From Calocera cornea HHB12733 (lineage: Eukaryota; Basidiomycota; Dacrymycetes; Dacrymycetales; Dacrymycetaceae): DNA of 64,000 nt. Both the position numbers and the translations under genes were made by a program. Shown one piece after another: positions 41,627 to 53,427 of this stretch (positions are counted from its first letter, which is position 1; every line of letters starts with the position of its first letter). Under the pieces are notes generated by a model. The model was given only the letters and a program-made list of their open reading frames with translations. It searched no databases and was not told the origin of the DNA. The stretch lies in assembly GCA_001632435.1 (NCBI GenBank), contig KV424023.1, forward strand, positions 47,630-111,629, read 5' to 3'.

Positions 41627-44011
41627 ATGGATCCGAGCGCGGCTGCAGGCGCAAGTGCAGACTCGCCCGCCTCCCCCACCGCCCTCTCGACGTCCACCTC
41701 CACGTCCACCTCCACGTCCACGTCGACCTCTTCCTCCTCCACGACCTTCTCCACCTCCCCCTCGCGCACCTCCCAGCCCGCCACGTCCGCGACGACGCCC
41801 GAGCCCGGCCCCTCCCTCGCCCCGGCCGTCGCCTTCCCGAGCGACGGCATGCCCCAGCACCTCTCGCAGCCGCCACCGCCCCGGCGCAAGGCGAGCATCT
41901 ACCCGCTCGGGGGCAAGCAGAACAAGCCCTTCTCCAAGAGCGCGCAGAAGCGCGACAGCGTCATGATGCTCGGCAGCATCGAGCATCTCCAGCACTACTT
42001 TACGAAGCAGGGCATCGCCGCCAAGCAAAAGTGCGCTTACTCTGTCTTCTGCTCATCTCCTCTTGCCCCGCTGACAGGGTTGTGCAGACCGGGCAGAGTG
42101 CAGTCCCGCCTCGTCCCAGCGATCGGCCCTGCTGAGCGCCGCACCTCAAACCCAGTGACGCCGTCATCGTCCGGGGCACTGGGCGAGCTCCCTCCCTCGC
42201 CCGCGATCCCGCCCCCGCGGCCGCAGTTCGTCCTCCCCGCCGTCCTGGACGTGAGGGAGAAGCACGATCCGCAGCTGCTCCGCCCACAGGTCCTGGCAGC
42301 GCTCGAGGAGGTCGAGGCGCTCTGGGCTGTCGAGTCGACTCCCGAAGGAGAAGGCGAGAAGGACGCCGAGGGCCTGCGGAGGGACATGGACGATCCGGTC
42401 GACGTGCTGCATGCGCTGTTGCGGACGACGAACCTTGTCCGTTCTGTGCGCAACTACCTCCTCACACTCCCCTCATCTACGAACTCGCCGCCCCCGGCAC
42501 CGCAGCTATCGACGTTCAGGCCAAATAACCTGACGCCCCAGCCGGTGCCGAGGTCGCGCATCTCCTCAGGCTCGTCCATCACCTCCAACAGCGGCGCTAC
42601 ATCTGCAGATCCGTCAACGCGCATCCGCCGCGCTGCTTTGGACTTGCTGGCTCAGCTGAGGCTGCTCGAGGAAGGCGCGCGTCTCGGACCCGTGCACAAC
42701 GATCTTGACGAGCTCGACCACGACGGCTCAAGCGACGTCTCCTCTCTCGGTCCTCCCCGCGCACTGAGCCCCGGCGGCCTTTCCTCGCGCGGGCCATCCC
42801 CGCTGCCCCCGTATGACCCGGACCAGACCGACTCCGACGGCGAGGAGAAGAAGCGCGAGGGGTGGGACGAGCGGCTCGTCCTCGGCGGCGGCTTCCTCTA
42901 CCGGGCGGACGTCAAGCTGGCGGACTGCGCCGTGGAGCGCGAGGCCGTGCGCCAGTACCTCAAGATCGTCGACGAAGCGCTGTTCAACGGCGGCAAGGAG
43001 GACGGCACGCGCGGCTGGCGGAGGCCCGAGAAGGAGCTCGAGACGCCCGCGTTCAAGCGGCGTGTTTCTGGCTCGCACCTGGCTGCCCGGCGCCCGCCTG
43101 CGAGCCCGGCGGGGGCGAGGAGGGTCGTCAGTGCCGCTGGCGCACTGGAGTCCTCCCTTGGCGGGATCGTCACCGAAGAGCCGGAACAGGTCTCCACCCT
43201 CGGCGAGGAGACCGACGGTCCGAGCCTGGGCGGCATCGCGGAAGGGGACGAGGAGGAGGAGCCGGTTGACACCATCCTCGAAGAGGATGAGGAGGACGAA
43301 GACGAAGGCAATCTATCCCTCATGTCGCAGGACGAGTCGTCGCTCCCCGGCTGGGCGCAGACAGCCGCGTTCGGCACGCTCGCGGAGAGGCTGCACGCCC
43401 TGCTCAAGTTCTACCTCCCGACGGTGCTGCAGGAGCATCTCCCGCCGCCGACCCCGGCCGATGCGTTCTGGCTCGGTCTGCAGTCGGGACAACTGCTATG
43501 TGTTGCCTACAACGCTGCCGTGCGCCGCTCGTCCAAGCCGTGGGGATACATCGAGCCGCGCGCTATTCACGATATCTTCGCCCTCGACCTGGCTGCCTCT
43601 CAGCCGCCGCCGCCGCCTCCAGAAGCACCGCTCGTCCACCCGCTGCACCATGCGATCGGGCCGCAGTTCACCGGCAACGGCAAGCGGCAGCAGCGCTCGC
43701 CAGACCCTCAACTAGAGCCCATCCGGCCTCAGACGACCGGCGGAGCGGCGAAGAAAGAAGGCGGCTGGACATTCCGCCGCACGGAGAACCTGCGCCTGTT
43801 CGCCGCGGCCTGCAGGCTCCGGTACCTCATTCCCTTCGTCACTGTGTTGCCTGGACCGGCGCCTGGCGGGAAGGTCGTCGAGGCCGTGCTGTTTGACCCG
43901 AAGGCCGTCGCGACCAAGGCGGACGGCTGGCAGGCGATGCTCGAGACGGCGGTGGGCGAATGGGTCGGCCATGTTGTCCACGAGCGGAGGGAGGAGGGGC
44001 AGCGGCGATAG
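41627..44011 (+). CDS. Calponin-homology-like domain protein
   Basis: A nearly continuous frame of 794 residues. A 57-base stretch at 42031-42087 has good GT and AG ends and a length divisible by three; I take it as an intron, which leaves 775 residues. The N-terminus has an STSTSTS run, then KASIYPLGGKQNKPFSKSAQ and MMLGSIEHLQHYF. The middle contains acidic and Pro-rich parts. The last 200 residues read as a calponin-homology-like fold: LAERLHALLKFYLPTVLQEH, DAFWLGLQSGQLLCVAYNAA, SSKPWGYI, WTFRRTENLRLFAAACRL, and finally the VLFDPKAVATKADGWQAMLE helix region. A link to actin or cell polarity is family-based inference. The domain call is moderate because an insert of about 60 residues divides it. 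Confidence 0.7.
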   Translation: MDPSAAAGASADSPASPTALSTSTSTSTSTSTSTSSSSTTFSTSPSRTSQPATSATTPEPGPSLAPAVAFPSDGMPQHLSQPPPPRRKASIYPLGGKQNKPFSKSAQKRDSVMMLGSIEHLQHYFTKQGIAAKQKCAYSVFCSSPLAPLTGLCRPGRVQSRLVPAIGPAERRTSNPVTPSSSGALGELPPSPAIPPPRPQFVLPAVLDVREKHDPQLLRPQVLAALEEVEALWAVESTPEGEGEKDAEGLRRDMDDPVDVLHALLRTTNLVRSVRNYLLTLPSSTNSPPPAPQLSTFRPNNLTPQPVPRSRISSGSSITSNSGATSADPSTRIRRAALDLLAQLRLLEEGARLGPVHNDLDELDHDGSSDVSSLGPPRALSPGGLSSRGPSPLPPYDPDQTDSDGEEKKREGWDERLVLGGGFLYRADVKLADCAVEREAVRQYLKIVDEALFNGGKEDGTRGWRRPEKELETPAFKRRVSGSHLAARRPPASPAGARRVVSAAGALESSLGGIVTEEPEQVSTLGEETDGPSLGGIAEGDEEEEPVDTILEEDEEDEDEGNLSLMSQDESSLPGWAQTAAFGTLAERLHALLKFYLPTVLQEHLPPPTPADAFWLGLQSGQLLCVAYNAAVRRSSKPWGYIEPRAIHDIFALDLAASQPPPPPPEAPLVHPLHHAIGPQFTGNGKRQQRSPDPQLEPIRPQTTGGAAKKEGGWTFRRTENLRLFAAACRLRYLIPFVTVLPGPAPGGKVVEAVLFDPKAVATKADGWQAMLETAVGEWVGHVVHERREEGQRR

Positions 44012-46447
44012 GGCTTTCTCTCACGCAGCCCCGTCACATTCCTTTCGTGGTGAGGATCCACCACATCCATTCGTTATTCCACTTGCAATCCCCAGAGCGG
44101 CCCACAAGAGGCACTTGATCCGCCCCGCCGCGCGATACCACACTATGCAATGATTCCTTATGCAGTAACATACGCGCATCTTACGAAGCGTCCAGACTGG
44201 GAAGCACTTGTATACCACAATTTACAAAGCGAGTATGAGGAGGAATACACTTAATGCAGTGCACAAGACGGGCCGATTTGGTCGATCAGTGGCCCGTCCA
44301 CTCCGAGACAGTCGGGATTGCCTTATTCGGGCAGCTCTAAAGGAATCCAGATGGTGATGCAAAACCACGGGCGGCGGAGATCCGAGACAGGGTGGACCTG
44401 CGAAGCATTCTGTGCATGATTGAGGGGTTTTGCCGAAAACGAAAGGGTCGACAGGGTATTCGAAAGGGTCAAACACAGGGTATTAGCGCAAGGAACCGCA
44501 ATGAGTGTTGAGTGTGTTGATCAATTAGTAGCGCCGAGGAAGCAAAGGGTCGACAACCGGGTATAGGCGCGAACAGAAAGGGCCAGGAGAACACTCATTG
44601 CCGCTTGCTCCGAGGGGAAGGAGAACAAGAAGCGCAGAGTGACCGAACTTGTGGACCTGCGATCGGTCAGGGAGTTAAAAGCCTCGCTCCGAAGCGGTAC
44701 GTCCCGAAGGGGTCCGACGGTTTGAGACTCAGTAAGGGCAAAGGTGCTGCCCTCGCTGCCGAGCCTGGACACTTTGGGCGCAATAGCTCAGGAATCTGGC
44801 TTCCGGGAGCCTGCAAGCCCGTCCTGGGCATACCCTGTCAGGGTACTCCACAGGTACTCGCATGTGCAAGGCGGACTCATACCGACACTGTGGACGCCCG
44901 ATGCGGTGCGCCCAAGGAAGAACTTGCGACTAGTGGCCTCCCGTCATTTACCGGCGGGCTGAACATTGCGGAGCATGAGTTCATGAGACTTGATATGTCG
45001 TATAGCCAGACCCAGCGCGGGGAAACCACATGGACAAGAAAGAGCAGTTAGCAGCTGAAAGACGTCTGAATACAGCCGAAGAAGCGATGGAGCAGATAGT
45101 ACCTGACTGATGCACCGCGTGATGACGCACTGCATGCGGCGAACGGCAAGCGGTTTACTACTGACGTCGGTCCGACTTGCGGCGACGGAACAATGAAGCT
45201 GGCGCGGATATGAGCGGGAGTTGGGAGTTGATATACTCCCAATGGTCAACACGGTCGATGGACGCGTCGATACCACCACCGCAGTCACAACTGCAGTGCG
45301 ACACAACGGCATGGAGATGATCTATGGAGCGGCGGCCGTCGAGATGACCAGATGAACTTAGTCCCACGCTAGCAGTCGACATCGGAAGTTTCGTCATCCG
45401 ATTAGGCGGAGCTGCTGGAGGCTTGTATTACGGCATCATAGTGAGAGGGCTGATGTGAACATGCCAAGTGTCAGCGGGCGTATCAGAAGACGCCATATGA
45501 CGGTCTTTTGAAGCAGACAATGTACGGACTTGGTCACACGACAGAGCATGACAATGAACTCCCAGGCAAGTGAAAAGTGCGGAGGATGAACGGGTGCTGA
45601 CCTTTCCTATGGAAGGAGCTGAGGGCAGCGTGACCCGGCATCGTTTTGGGTAAGGGGACCAAGCCGAAGTCCCGAGCCTCGCGCAACAAGGTTCGAGGGG
45701 CCATTCTTCTCGCTCGTCATGCACCAGTGCTGTGCATAGGCCAATAGTTGGCGTTATCCGCCTCCCGCATTTGATGTACTAACATATGCCGTATTCATAA
45801 CTACACCTGTGACGAAGCTGGCGACACAGAAGCCACGAACACCGGAGCGGTGATTCCGTTTGGAGTCATGTCTCAGCGCCTTGAGGCAATATGCGCAAAA
45901 GACGATACAACCGGGTTCTCTCAACGCCGCCTCCATGACAATATGGCTGGTGTCGTTGCTTTGACGAGGTCGTGCGACCACAGAACATTGACTGCGGGGG
46001 TTGATAGGGCACCTTGGAGAAGTGGGCCCTGCTGTCTCAGCTGCGCTGGGGTCATGTACAGAGAGATTTGGCTCGGGAAGTGATGGAGGTCCACGGAATG
46101 TTGCGTCTCTAAGGAACGGGCACATCGAATTGACCTCAAACAGAAAGTCCCGATTCACAGGGTGTGGTCACGCCCCCGGGGTCCATGCTCGCGATCCGGC
46201 GCGACTGTGATGATATGCATGTCTCGTATCGACACGGCGTGGCGAGACCCGCCGGCGCCGAACCGCCCGCTGGGTTACTACATGTATTCACTACATCCCC
46301 GACTAGTATACTGCAAATAATCCAATGAGCGTGTGTATGACGGTGGTTGTGCGGCGATGGCCGTGGAGTGGCTACCTAATGTACTACAATGTGAATAGAG
46401 AGATATGTACTGTATAATAGATTACATGCGAGGCGGGAAATCGGGAT
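44012..46447. other. Gene-poor stretch, 2.4 kb
   Basis: No frame here has a family motif, splice support or the codon bias of the neighbours. GC content looks lower and evenly mixed. A short imperfect repeat of AAAGGGTCGACA...GGGTAT occurs at about 44446-44486 and 44548-44569. The left end holds the 3' region of the CH-like gene; the right end holds that of the homeodomain gene. Confidence 0.5.
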
Positions 46448-48353
46448 CTAGAAGCTAGAGCTGGTGCCCTGCTCCGCGGGGATCATCGAATGATGCGAAT
46501 CGGCGATGTCGTGGATAGGGAATGCGTTGGAGGCGGCTGATCGTTGATGCTGTTCATCTTGTATGGCGATATGTGCGAATGCGCTGCTCCAGTCGGGAGG
46601 GATGTCAGCCCTGGAGGCGGATGGTGTCGTGAAATCTTCCATCAAATGCTGCACGTCCTGTCAGAGAGACTAGCAAAAGCAGAACATGGGTCTCACCTCG
46701 AAGTCCACTTCGGCGCCGGGCATGGCCATGGTCATGGGAATGTCTGGAACGCCAAATGCTGGTTCCTCCAGGGGCGGAAGCTGGCTACGATTTTAGATAA
46801 CACATGAAAGTGAGCAAAACATTACATACGCTGCACGGGTCGTATGCAAGTTCACCCTCGAACATGAATCCCGACGCGAATGAGTGAGGTGGCATGCCGT
46901 GGATCGGAGACGTTGCCGATCCCGCCGAGCTCGTGGGCGAGAATGCTGCATAGTGGCTCATTGGCACGGCAGGGATTTGCAACGGCGTCTGGGGTAAAGG
47001 CAAGTTGGGCATCGAACTAGGAGTAATGAGACAAGGCTATGCTGGGGTAAAGAGGACCAACCTAGCGTGGAGATTCGTGAAGTCAAAATCCCCAGAGTAA
47101 GAGCTGACCCCGCTCCACTCTGAAGGGGCGGGGCTGGGCCCTTCAGACTCGGCAGGGGATGGCATGCCCCTGTGTGCGAACAAGTCGAACATCGAAGGGG
47201 AGTGAGGTCGCGTCAGAGTGAGCCCGCTCGGGGTACCGCGTATTGCGATAGGTGATGCAAGCAACCCAGGCGGGACGGTTGTCGGCGGTGTCGTAGGTCT
47301 GTCATCTTGGGAAAGCGTGAGCAGACCGGCACTCGTGATTGGTCGGTTTTGTTGGATGTGCATTGTTGACCCGTGCAACCCATGAGGGGCGAAACCAGCG
47401 CTGGTGGATGGGCGCACGTCTGGGGCAGACATTGGGGCAGAGAAACGATAACCCGGGTTGAAGGACTGGAAGGAGAGCATTGGTGGTCGCATTGAACGTC
47501 CTTGCAGCAGTGCCGAGGTCGCGTGGCGCCTGGGAGCAGGGCGAACGGTGGGCAGCGACATTGGTGCCGGCATAGAGGCAGTACGCTGCAGCGATCCCGA
47601 CGGTGTCAACGCCTCGCCAGCAGAGGCAGGGGTGGGTGGTATAGCGGTCGGACTGGGCTCGTAGGTCGGTGACGTTCCGGGGAATGGCTGCAAGTTGGCC
47701 AACACCTCCTCTGAGATTGCTTCGGAGATGGCGCCTTCCCGAGATACGAGATCGGCAGGCGGGAGCAGCGAAAAGTTCCCATAGGGAGTCGCCGTTGCGG
47801 AACTGGGCTTCATGGGAGATGACAAGGCTTGCATGTTCGGCCGAGAAGAAGCAGAAGACATTGTGCTGAGAGAGCCGTCCGTGTACGAGCGCTGAAATGA
47901 CGACGAAGAAGACGACGAGATTGGTGTTGAGGGCGGGCGTGGGTTGCTGTTGCGCCTCCTTGAAGGAACTGGCAGGCCAGCAGCGGCTGCCTCCAGCTTA
48001 TCTTTTGACCGACTATGTCAAATGTTAGCATCTCCTCGTGACACTCTGTTGTCAAGCAACTCACCGGTTTTGAAACCAAATCTGTAAGGGGTGTGAGTGA
48101 ATGTGGAAGGAGAAAAGACGGAAGAGCTCACTTGAACTTGCTTGTTGGTCAACTGAAGTACACCAGCAAGCTCGCGCTTGAACGTTGTACTTGGGTACAT
48201 GTCCCCGTTGTACACCTGTTCAAGCACATCGCGCTGATCGCCGGTGTATTTGGTCCGTCGCGACTTCCTATCCGCGTCCGAGAAAGTCTCGCAGACAACC
48301 GGTAACGAGCCACGGCGAGCCGGAGCGGGGCGTCCGGACCTAATGACCGTCAT
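46448..48353 (-). CDS. Homeodomain transcription factor
   Basis: Six exons: 48353-48132, 48081-48065, 48012-47062, 47016-46837, 46784-46697, 46657-46448 (555 residues). The homeodomain covers about residues 29-88: KSRRTKYTGDQRDVLEQVYN, STTFKRELAGVLQLTNKQVQ, IWFQNRR and SKDKLE. The recognition-helix core WFQNR is encoded mostly by a 17-base exon. The helix-3 Trp, Phe, Asn and Arg are all present, so DNA binding is expected. The spacing is a normal 60-residue homeodomain, not the TALE type of mating-type HD1 genes, and no partner homeodomain gene lies beside it. The remaining about 465 residues are Pro/Ser/Met-rich and probably regulatory, with short hydrophobic MPxxxF-like motifs. Fungal relatives regulate development, but this cannot be read from the sequence. 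Confidence 0.9.
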
Positions 48354-51300
48354 GCTTCCCAGGCACGAGACTCCAGGAGATGTTCGAAGCGAATACAGAA
48401 TGTACGCGGGGCGATGTAGAGGGTACAACAGTAGAAGGTGTGGAGGAGCCGACGAAATCCAAGGGTATGTTACAGAAGAGAGGAGAGAGAGGAGCGTAGG
48501 CTCGTGCGACTGGAGAGCGAGGAAGTGAAGGATCAGGGGGTGGATACGGGCTGGGAGATCATGAGCGAGTGAGTCTTGCCAGGGTCCTATGCCACCCCTT
48601 TATCGAACCGAGGATGGGGAGTGGGTGCGGAAAGAAGGTCAGGAAGATCATATGTGATCCAAAGTCTGCTAGGTCCACTGCATGTCAAAATCGCCAACCG
48701 GGTGTTAATCGAAGGCCGGGAGGCTCTGCCTTCCCAGAAGAAGAGGGCCATGACGTGCGCCAGGCCGGCCGCCTGACAAGGCAGAGTGTATGTGAGGGCC
48801 CCCTCCAGGCCCCCTCACTATCCTTGGCCCCGAACACGAGCAGGGTTCGCACATCAGTCCGAAAAGGTTTGTTTCGGCAAACGGAATAAGGGGACGGAAG
48901 GCTCAATTCCTCCGCGATCGGGCACGCGCAACCGCCCGCTTTGCGCCGTTTTTAGTTCGCTTCCGGCGCGCCTCCTCCCCGAGCTCATGTCTGCGGCAGG
49001 GTCGCGGCACCGCGAGGATAGTGTGGCTTTCCCAGAATCTGAACGGCCCGTACTGCTCAAAGATCCCGACAATATCATCCTCAGCCAGCCTCTTTCACCG
49101 ACGTTCAGCGGGGGCCTGTCCCCCGGATACCGTATGTCACTTAGGCTTCCGAACCAAGCGGCTTGCCAGCCGCCAGGTCCAGCTCTCCGGCTGCTTTAGA
49201 GTTCCAGCGGAGTACCCTCATCTTACGTGAAGGACACAGCCAGCAAGTGCCTGGATCACCCACGGCCGCTGCCCGCACAATGACCGAAGTGGCACTGGAC
49301 GATGGTATTATTGGCGGCGCACCCCTCCTGCGCCCCCGCCGTCTCCCGTCGCGTGCGATGCCCGGTCTCGCTTTGTCCCCTATCCTCTAAGACAGCATCT
49401 TCCCATCGTCGATGTTCGTCGATGTCAACATCAAGCTCGATCGTGGAATGATCAATGTCGCACGCCTCAGGGCACACGGCTGCATTCGGTCCCCTGCTTG
49501 GTGCGGTTGGCACCTCCCGAACAGGGGCCACTTCTGACCCCGTCCCCGTCCTCAGCCTATCGTAGCAAACCCTTCGCTGTCGGTCCAAATGTTCGACATA
49601 TCTGCCGAGCAACCCCTCGCCGATGTCTATTCGCTTATTCGATCGGCGTCGCTTGTTCCCCTAGATGACAAGGAGGCGCAGACAGCCGAGGTCCTCGAAC
49701 CAGCTCACGTGTTCGGCTGTCGATGCTTGTGCGATCTGCCGATACCCCACACACAATTCCGTAAATTCCCGGCAAAGCAAATCGAGCTAAAGTACGGCTT
49801 GACAGTTGGAAACGCGAGTATGACCTCTCAGGTTCGGAAGGTGTAGACAGACTCGACAGCTCCTCGGTTGCACGTGTGGCACACCGGACCACGATGCAGG
49901 CTGTCGACATGTCGGACAGCCACTATCTTGTTCTCGGCTAGCACCTTCAGTCGGGGAAATCCATCGACCAAAGAATAGGATGTTTGCACAGGAATTGGGG
50001 CAGCTGCTGCACCGTTCCACTGACTGCCACAGCTGCCTGCCGGCATTGCCACCAGAACACCCTGTATCAATGCTAGTATCTCGGCGACGGAGGGCCGGTT
50101 CCGAGACAGAGCCGGGCGATGAGGTCAGCGGAAGGCGTACTATCGTACTTCCTCTTTAGCTCCTTTGAGCTTGAGATCGGGACTATTAACGGGATGAGGT
50201 AAACTGTGGCAACGGAACTGAATTGAAATGTCACGGCGTCGACGTGCTCCAACAGACCACTGTTCGGGGATCACGCTTCAACACGCGCATCAAGAAAATT
50301 TCCGCAAGTTCTACAAATCACTGGCCAGAACGATGCCCCGAGTGGGCCGTAGATTGACGAGACAAACGCTAGTGTGCAAGAGATTTTACGCCTGGGCCAC
50401 CTACCACACTCGTCCGGACGCTCTTTCGGGGCCATCCGGACCAAAAAGCTGCCAGAATGCGGCTTGCGCTAGAGTAGGCTTCTCTCCACAAGGACGTTCT
50501 CCGAGCGCAGCCACACAGGTGCCACCCCATAAGTAAGACATGTGCACATTCTGAGGTGGTGTATACGACGAGGTTCTACGCAGCATGGCCCGGACCGCGT
50601 ATTCCGAATGATCCGCTCATACGACTTTGGTGGCGTCGGGGCAGCCACGTTTCATTCATGAACTGATTAACACGTGGAAAGGGGGCCTTCTTTCTATCCA
50701 ATATGTCTCTATTGGCCGGCTTGTTATCCACTCCTGCCTATGTAGTGAATATACAGTGTCGGCCGCTCGCAACTCCAGGCATGATGTATCGGTTCCCGAG
50801 CCGCTGCGAATGTGGATGGGTTCGTCACTGATCACCAATCTAAGTCGCCTGCGTAGCCTATTGGCTTTTCCGGCCGTAACCGTGCTGAAGCGAAATCTGG
50901 TAGCTCGTGTTCGCGTCTCGAGTCAGCGTGCTTCGCCAATCGCCGTGAGATGCACACCAGCGGGCCTTTGCAACCCCCCCACTTTGTCGAATACGGAGCC
51001 AAGGGTCTGCACCGGAACGCCTCTCCCGAGTTGCGTCAGACGACCCCAGGGATTGTTATTTTGACCGAGTGTACCGGACATGCCCCAATCTCAGGCAGTT
51101 GTCCCATTGCATAACCACTAGGGAAGTGTGGCACGTCGCGTGGAGGTGGACCAACTTTAACGGTCGCCGGGACCCATACGAATCGGGACGGTGGGAAGCC
51201 AGCGGTACCAAGAGTTTGCAGTGGCAACACCGCAATGTATGCGGTTCAGATCTCTTAGCCAGGGCGAAGTCTGTTGTCCCTGGCCTTACGTGACAGGGTT

Positions 51301-51447
51301 AAATTGAGCCGGGACTCCGATTCAATGACAAGAAGACACAAGCCGGCTTGGTGGACCGACCACGCTGGTCAGGGGCAAGGCCCAGGTTCACGCAGGGACC
51401 ATCTTCGATCAGTCCGATCTCGACAAGGCGCCCTCTCTCCTCTGTCC
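48354..51447. other. Gene-poor stretch, 3.1 kb
   Basis: The longest interval without a supportable gene. Its left end must contain the homeodomain promoter. The many 60-140-codon frames on both strands overlap each other and none carries a motif I recognise. No terminal repeats, target-site duplications or transposase/reverse-transcriptase motifs are visible. Confidence 0.5.
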
Positions 51448-52155
51448 ATGCCTGCACCGCTGGTCGGGCCGTCTAGCGGCAGGGGGAAGCCTTCCCATAC
51501 ACCACCTCCAAACTGGCCGAAAAAGGTGCCTTACCTTCCTCATCCAGTGCCTCATGCCGCGTTGCCCAAGCAGCTCATCACACGCTACTGCACACCCGCA
51601 CCTCCGCCCGCCGTCCACGCCGGACCGCTCACCAAGATTACCAAGATAATAGACCCTGCACACCCGGCGTACGGTCAGTATGGGCTCTTCGCCGTGAAGA
51701 AGATTCCACCGAAGACGTGGATCCTGGATTATACGGGCGTTGTGCACGACCAATTCGGAACCGACTTAACATCGAACTACGACCTGTGCCTGGAGCTTCT
51801 ACCCGTATCATCTACTCCGATCCCCGGCAACAACAGCAAGACTGAGGGTCAGGTCGCGCTAGAAGCTGATTTGTCAGGGTATTGGGATGTTGCGGTCGAT
51901 GCCGCGAAATCCGGCAACGCAGCAAGGTTCATCAATGACTTCCGAGGTGTCCCTGGCAAATCCAAGCCGAACGTAGAATTTCAATCAAGAAAGATCGAAG
52001 TATCGACACAGAGAGGGAAGGTTGAGGTGGTCCGGATCGGAGTGTGGTCTGGCAAGGACGGTGTTCCGAAAGGGGAGGAGCTGTTGCTGAGCTATGGCAG
52101 GGCATTCTGGAAGGCAAGGCGGAGGGAGGAAGAGGAGACGGTGGACGAATCCTGA
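51448..52155 (+). CDS. SET-domain protein, probable methyltransferase
   Basis: Single exon, 235 residues. The SET core is visible: KIIDPAHPAYGQYGLFAVKK and PPKTWILDYTGVV at the N-terminal side. The central piece is SNYDLCLEL and ADLSGYWDVAVDAAKSGNAA, with RFINDFRGVPGKSKPNVEF in place of the usual RxxNHSCxPN motif. Asn is kept, while His-Ser-Cys is replaced by Asp-Phe-Arg. The pocket end is KGEELLLSYGRAFWKAR, matching GEELxxxYG. No pre-SET or post-SET cysteines are present, so it is not a classical histone H3K9 enzyme; the substrate may be non-histone. The frame is open back to an ATG at 51325, giving a longer alternative start. Confidence 0.8.
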   Translation: MPAPLVGPSSGRGKPSHTPPPNWPKKVPYLPHPVPHAALPKQLITRYCTPAPPPAVHAGPLTKITKIIDPAHPAYGQYGLFAVKKIPPKTWILDYTGVVHDQFGTDLTSNYDLCLELLPVSSTPIPGNNSKTEGQVALEADLSGYWDVAVDAAKSGNAARFINDFRGVPGKSKPNVEFQSRKIEVSTQRGKVEVVRIGVWSGKDGVPKGEELLLSYGRAFWKARRREEEETVDES

Positions 52156-52381
52156 GCGGTCCAATGCTCCCCCCCACCCTCCCCGTCCTCCTCTCCCCCG
52201 GCCGAACCACCACCCTGCGCAGTTGACGGATGGTCGCTTCTATCGGGTCGCTGTATGCGCAGTCGTACGCAATGTTCTACCCATACATCTATACCTGATG
52301 AATATGATGATACAGTGATCCTCCCAACGCTCTGTCTATTCCGTGCGAACCACCGGGCGATCTCCGAGTCTATTGTGCCCA

Positions 52382-53427
52382 TTACTTCCTCAGCTCAACA
52401 GACCACCATATCGGCTCTGTGGTCTTGATCCAAATCTCGTCCGCGTCCAGCCAGTTGGAGGATGAGACCATGCCGTCGAAGCTCGATTCCGTTTCATCTT
52501 TATGCACGTCAGCTACAGTCGCACGGGGATGCGAAACACCGCACTGAGATTCCACTTGAGCCCCTTCGTCGTCAAGACGGTTGAACCAACTCCAACGGGG
52601 AGCAACCCGCACGTTATCCCGAGGAGCGTTCGATCGACCTTGATACGATGCTCGCCCTGCACTTCGTCAGTCAATGCAGGACCGATTGGGCCACTGGAGC
52701 GCACCGAGTCGAGCACCCAAGCAACATTGTCCTCAGTGACAACAAACGTCCTTGGCCTCTCGTGTCTCAGCTTGTGTAACTGGCTCAGCGTGTGGATGGT
52801 CTGGTCCAGTCGACCTGAGAGGCCGCCAAGGATGACAAGATTGTACTGGATTGTGGTGAACATGCAAATAGGGGAGCGATGCCAGCACACACCTCGTTCC
52901 CAACGCGTTGCTCATGCTCCTTCAACGCACGAATGCACTTCATTAGATCGCTTGCATACAGATCCGGATCCTTTGTTATTCTTACATCCTCCAGAGCGTT
53001 GAGCATTCGCATACCGGGTTGTGGAACCAACGTACCTGGCTAGCGTAGAACGATTGTACATCAGGTCGGATGGAGTCGAGATCACCCTTGATGAGATCGG
53101 GTATAAAGCTGTAATACACTGAGTTGGCCAATGTAATGAGTTCATGCATAAGAGGCACGCACGCACTCCTCTCTTCTTCTGTCAATGCATCGAAGAGTCG
53201 GTTTGCGCCTCCATCAGCGCATGCCCGCCAGTCACCTATTTAGGGCAGATGAAGAGGGCTCGAAAGCTGGGCAGCTGACCTTACATACAATTGGGCCATA
53301 CCCGCTTAAGGAGGAAATTGGGCAGTGGGGTATTCAATATAATCAATGCACAGCGCGGCGTAGACGACGAGGACGCCGATTTCGAGATTATATGGTCTAC
53401 CGACCACTCGGTTATCGTCGTCGACAT
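52382..53427 (-). CDS. THI80: Thiamine pyrophosphokinase
   Basis: Makes thiamine diphosphate from thiamine and ATP. Five exons: 53427-53289, 53235-53036, 52988-52893, 52845-52545, 52497-52382 (283 residues). Motifs in order: [34 protein letters not shown] (substrate loop), [20 protein letters not shown], then [14 protein letters not shown] (the Asp-rich nucleotide and metal site). These are followed by [34 protein letters not shown] and [20 protein letters not shown]. The final [20 protein letters not shown] ends the family's C-terminal beta domain. All conserved residues I know for the family are there; one usual position (DQDS) reads DLYAS. It is divergent from the TIP20 gene with only 94 bases between starts, and convergent with the SET gene. 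Confidence 0.95.

Noticed and set aside
44605..45051. Frame of 148 codons in the 2.4 kb gene-poor stretch
   Set aside because: No recognisable motif, unlike codon bias, and no plausible splice partner.
46448..48353. Idea that the homeodomain gene is part of a mating-type A locus
   Set aside because: The homeodomain is a plain 60-residue type, there is no divergent partner homeodomain gene, and no MIP or beta-flanking gene was seen nearby.
49828..50070. Minus-strand frame SLVDGFPRLKVLAENKIVAV as a possible remnant of a larger protein
   Set aside because: The plausible stretch is too short, and adjoining frames give nothing related.
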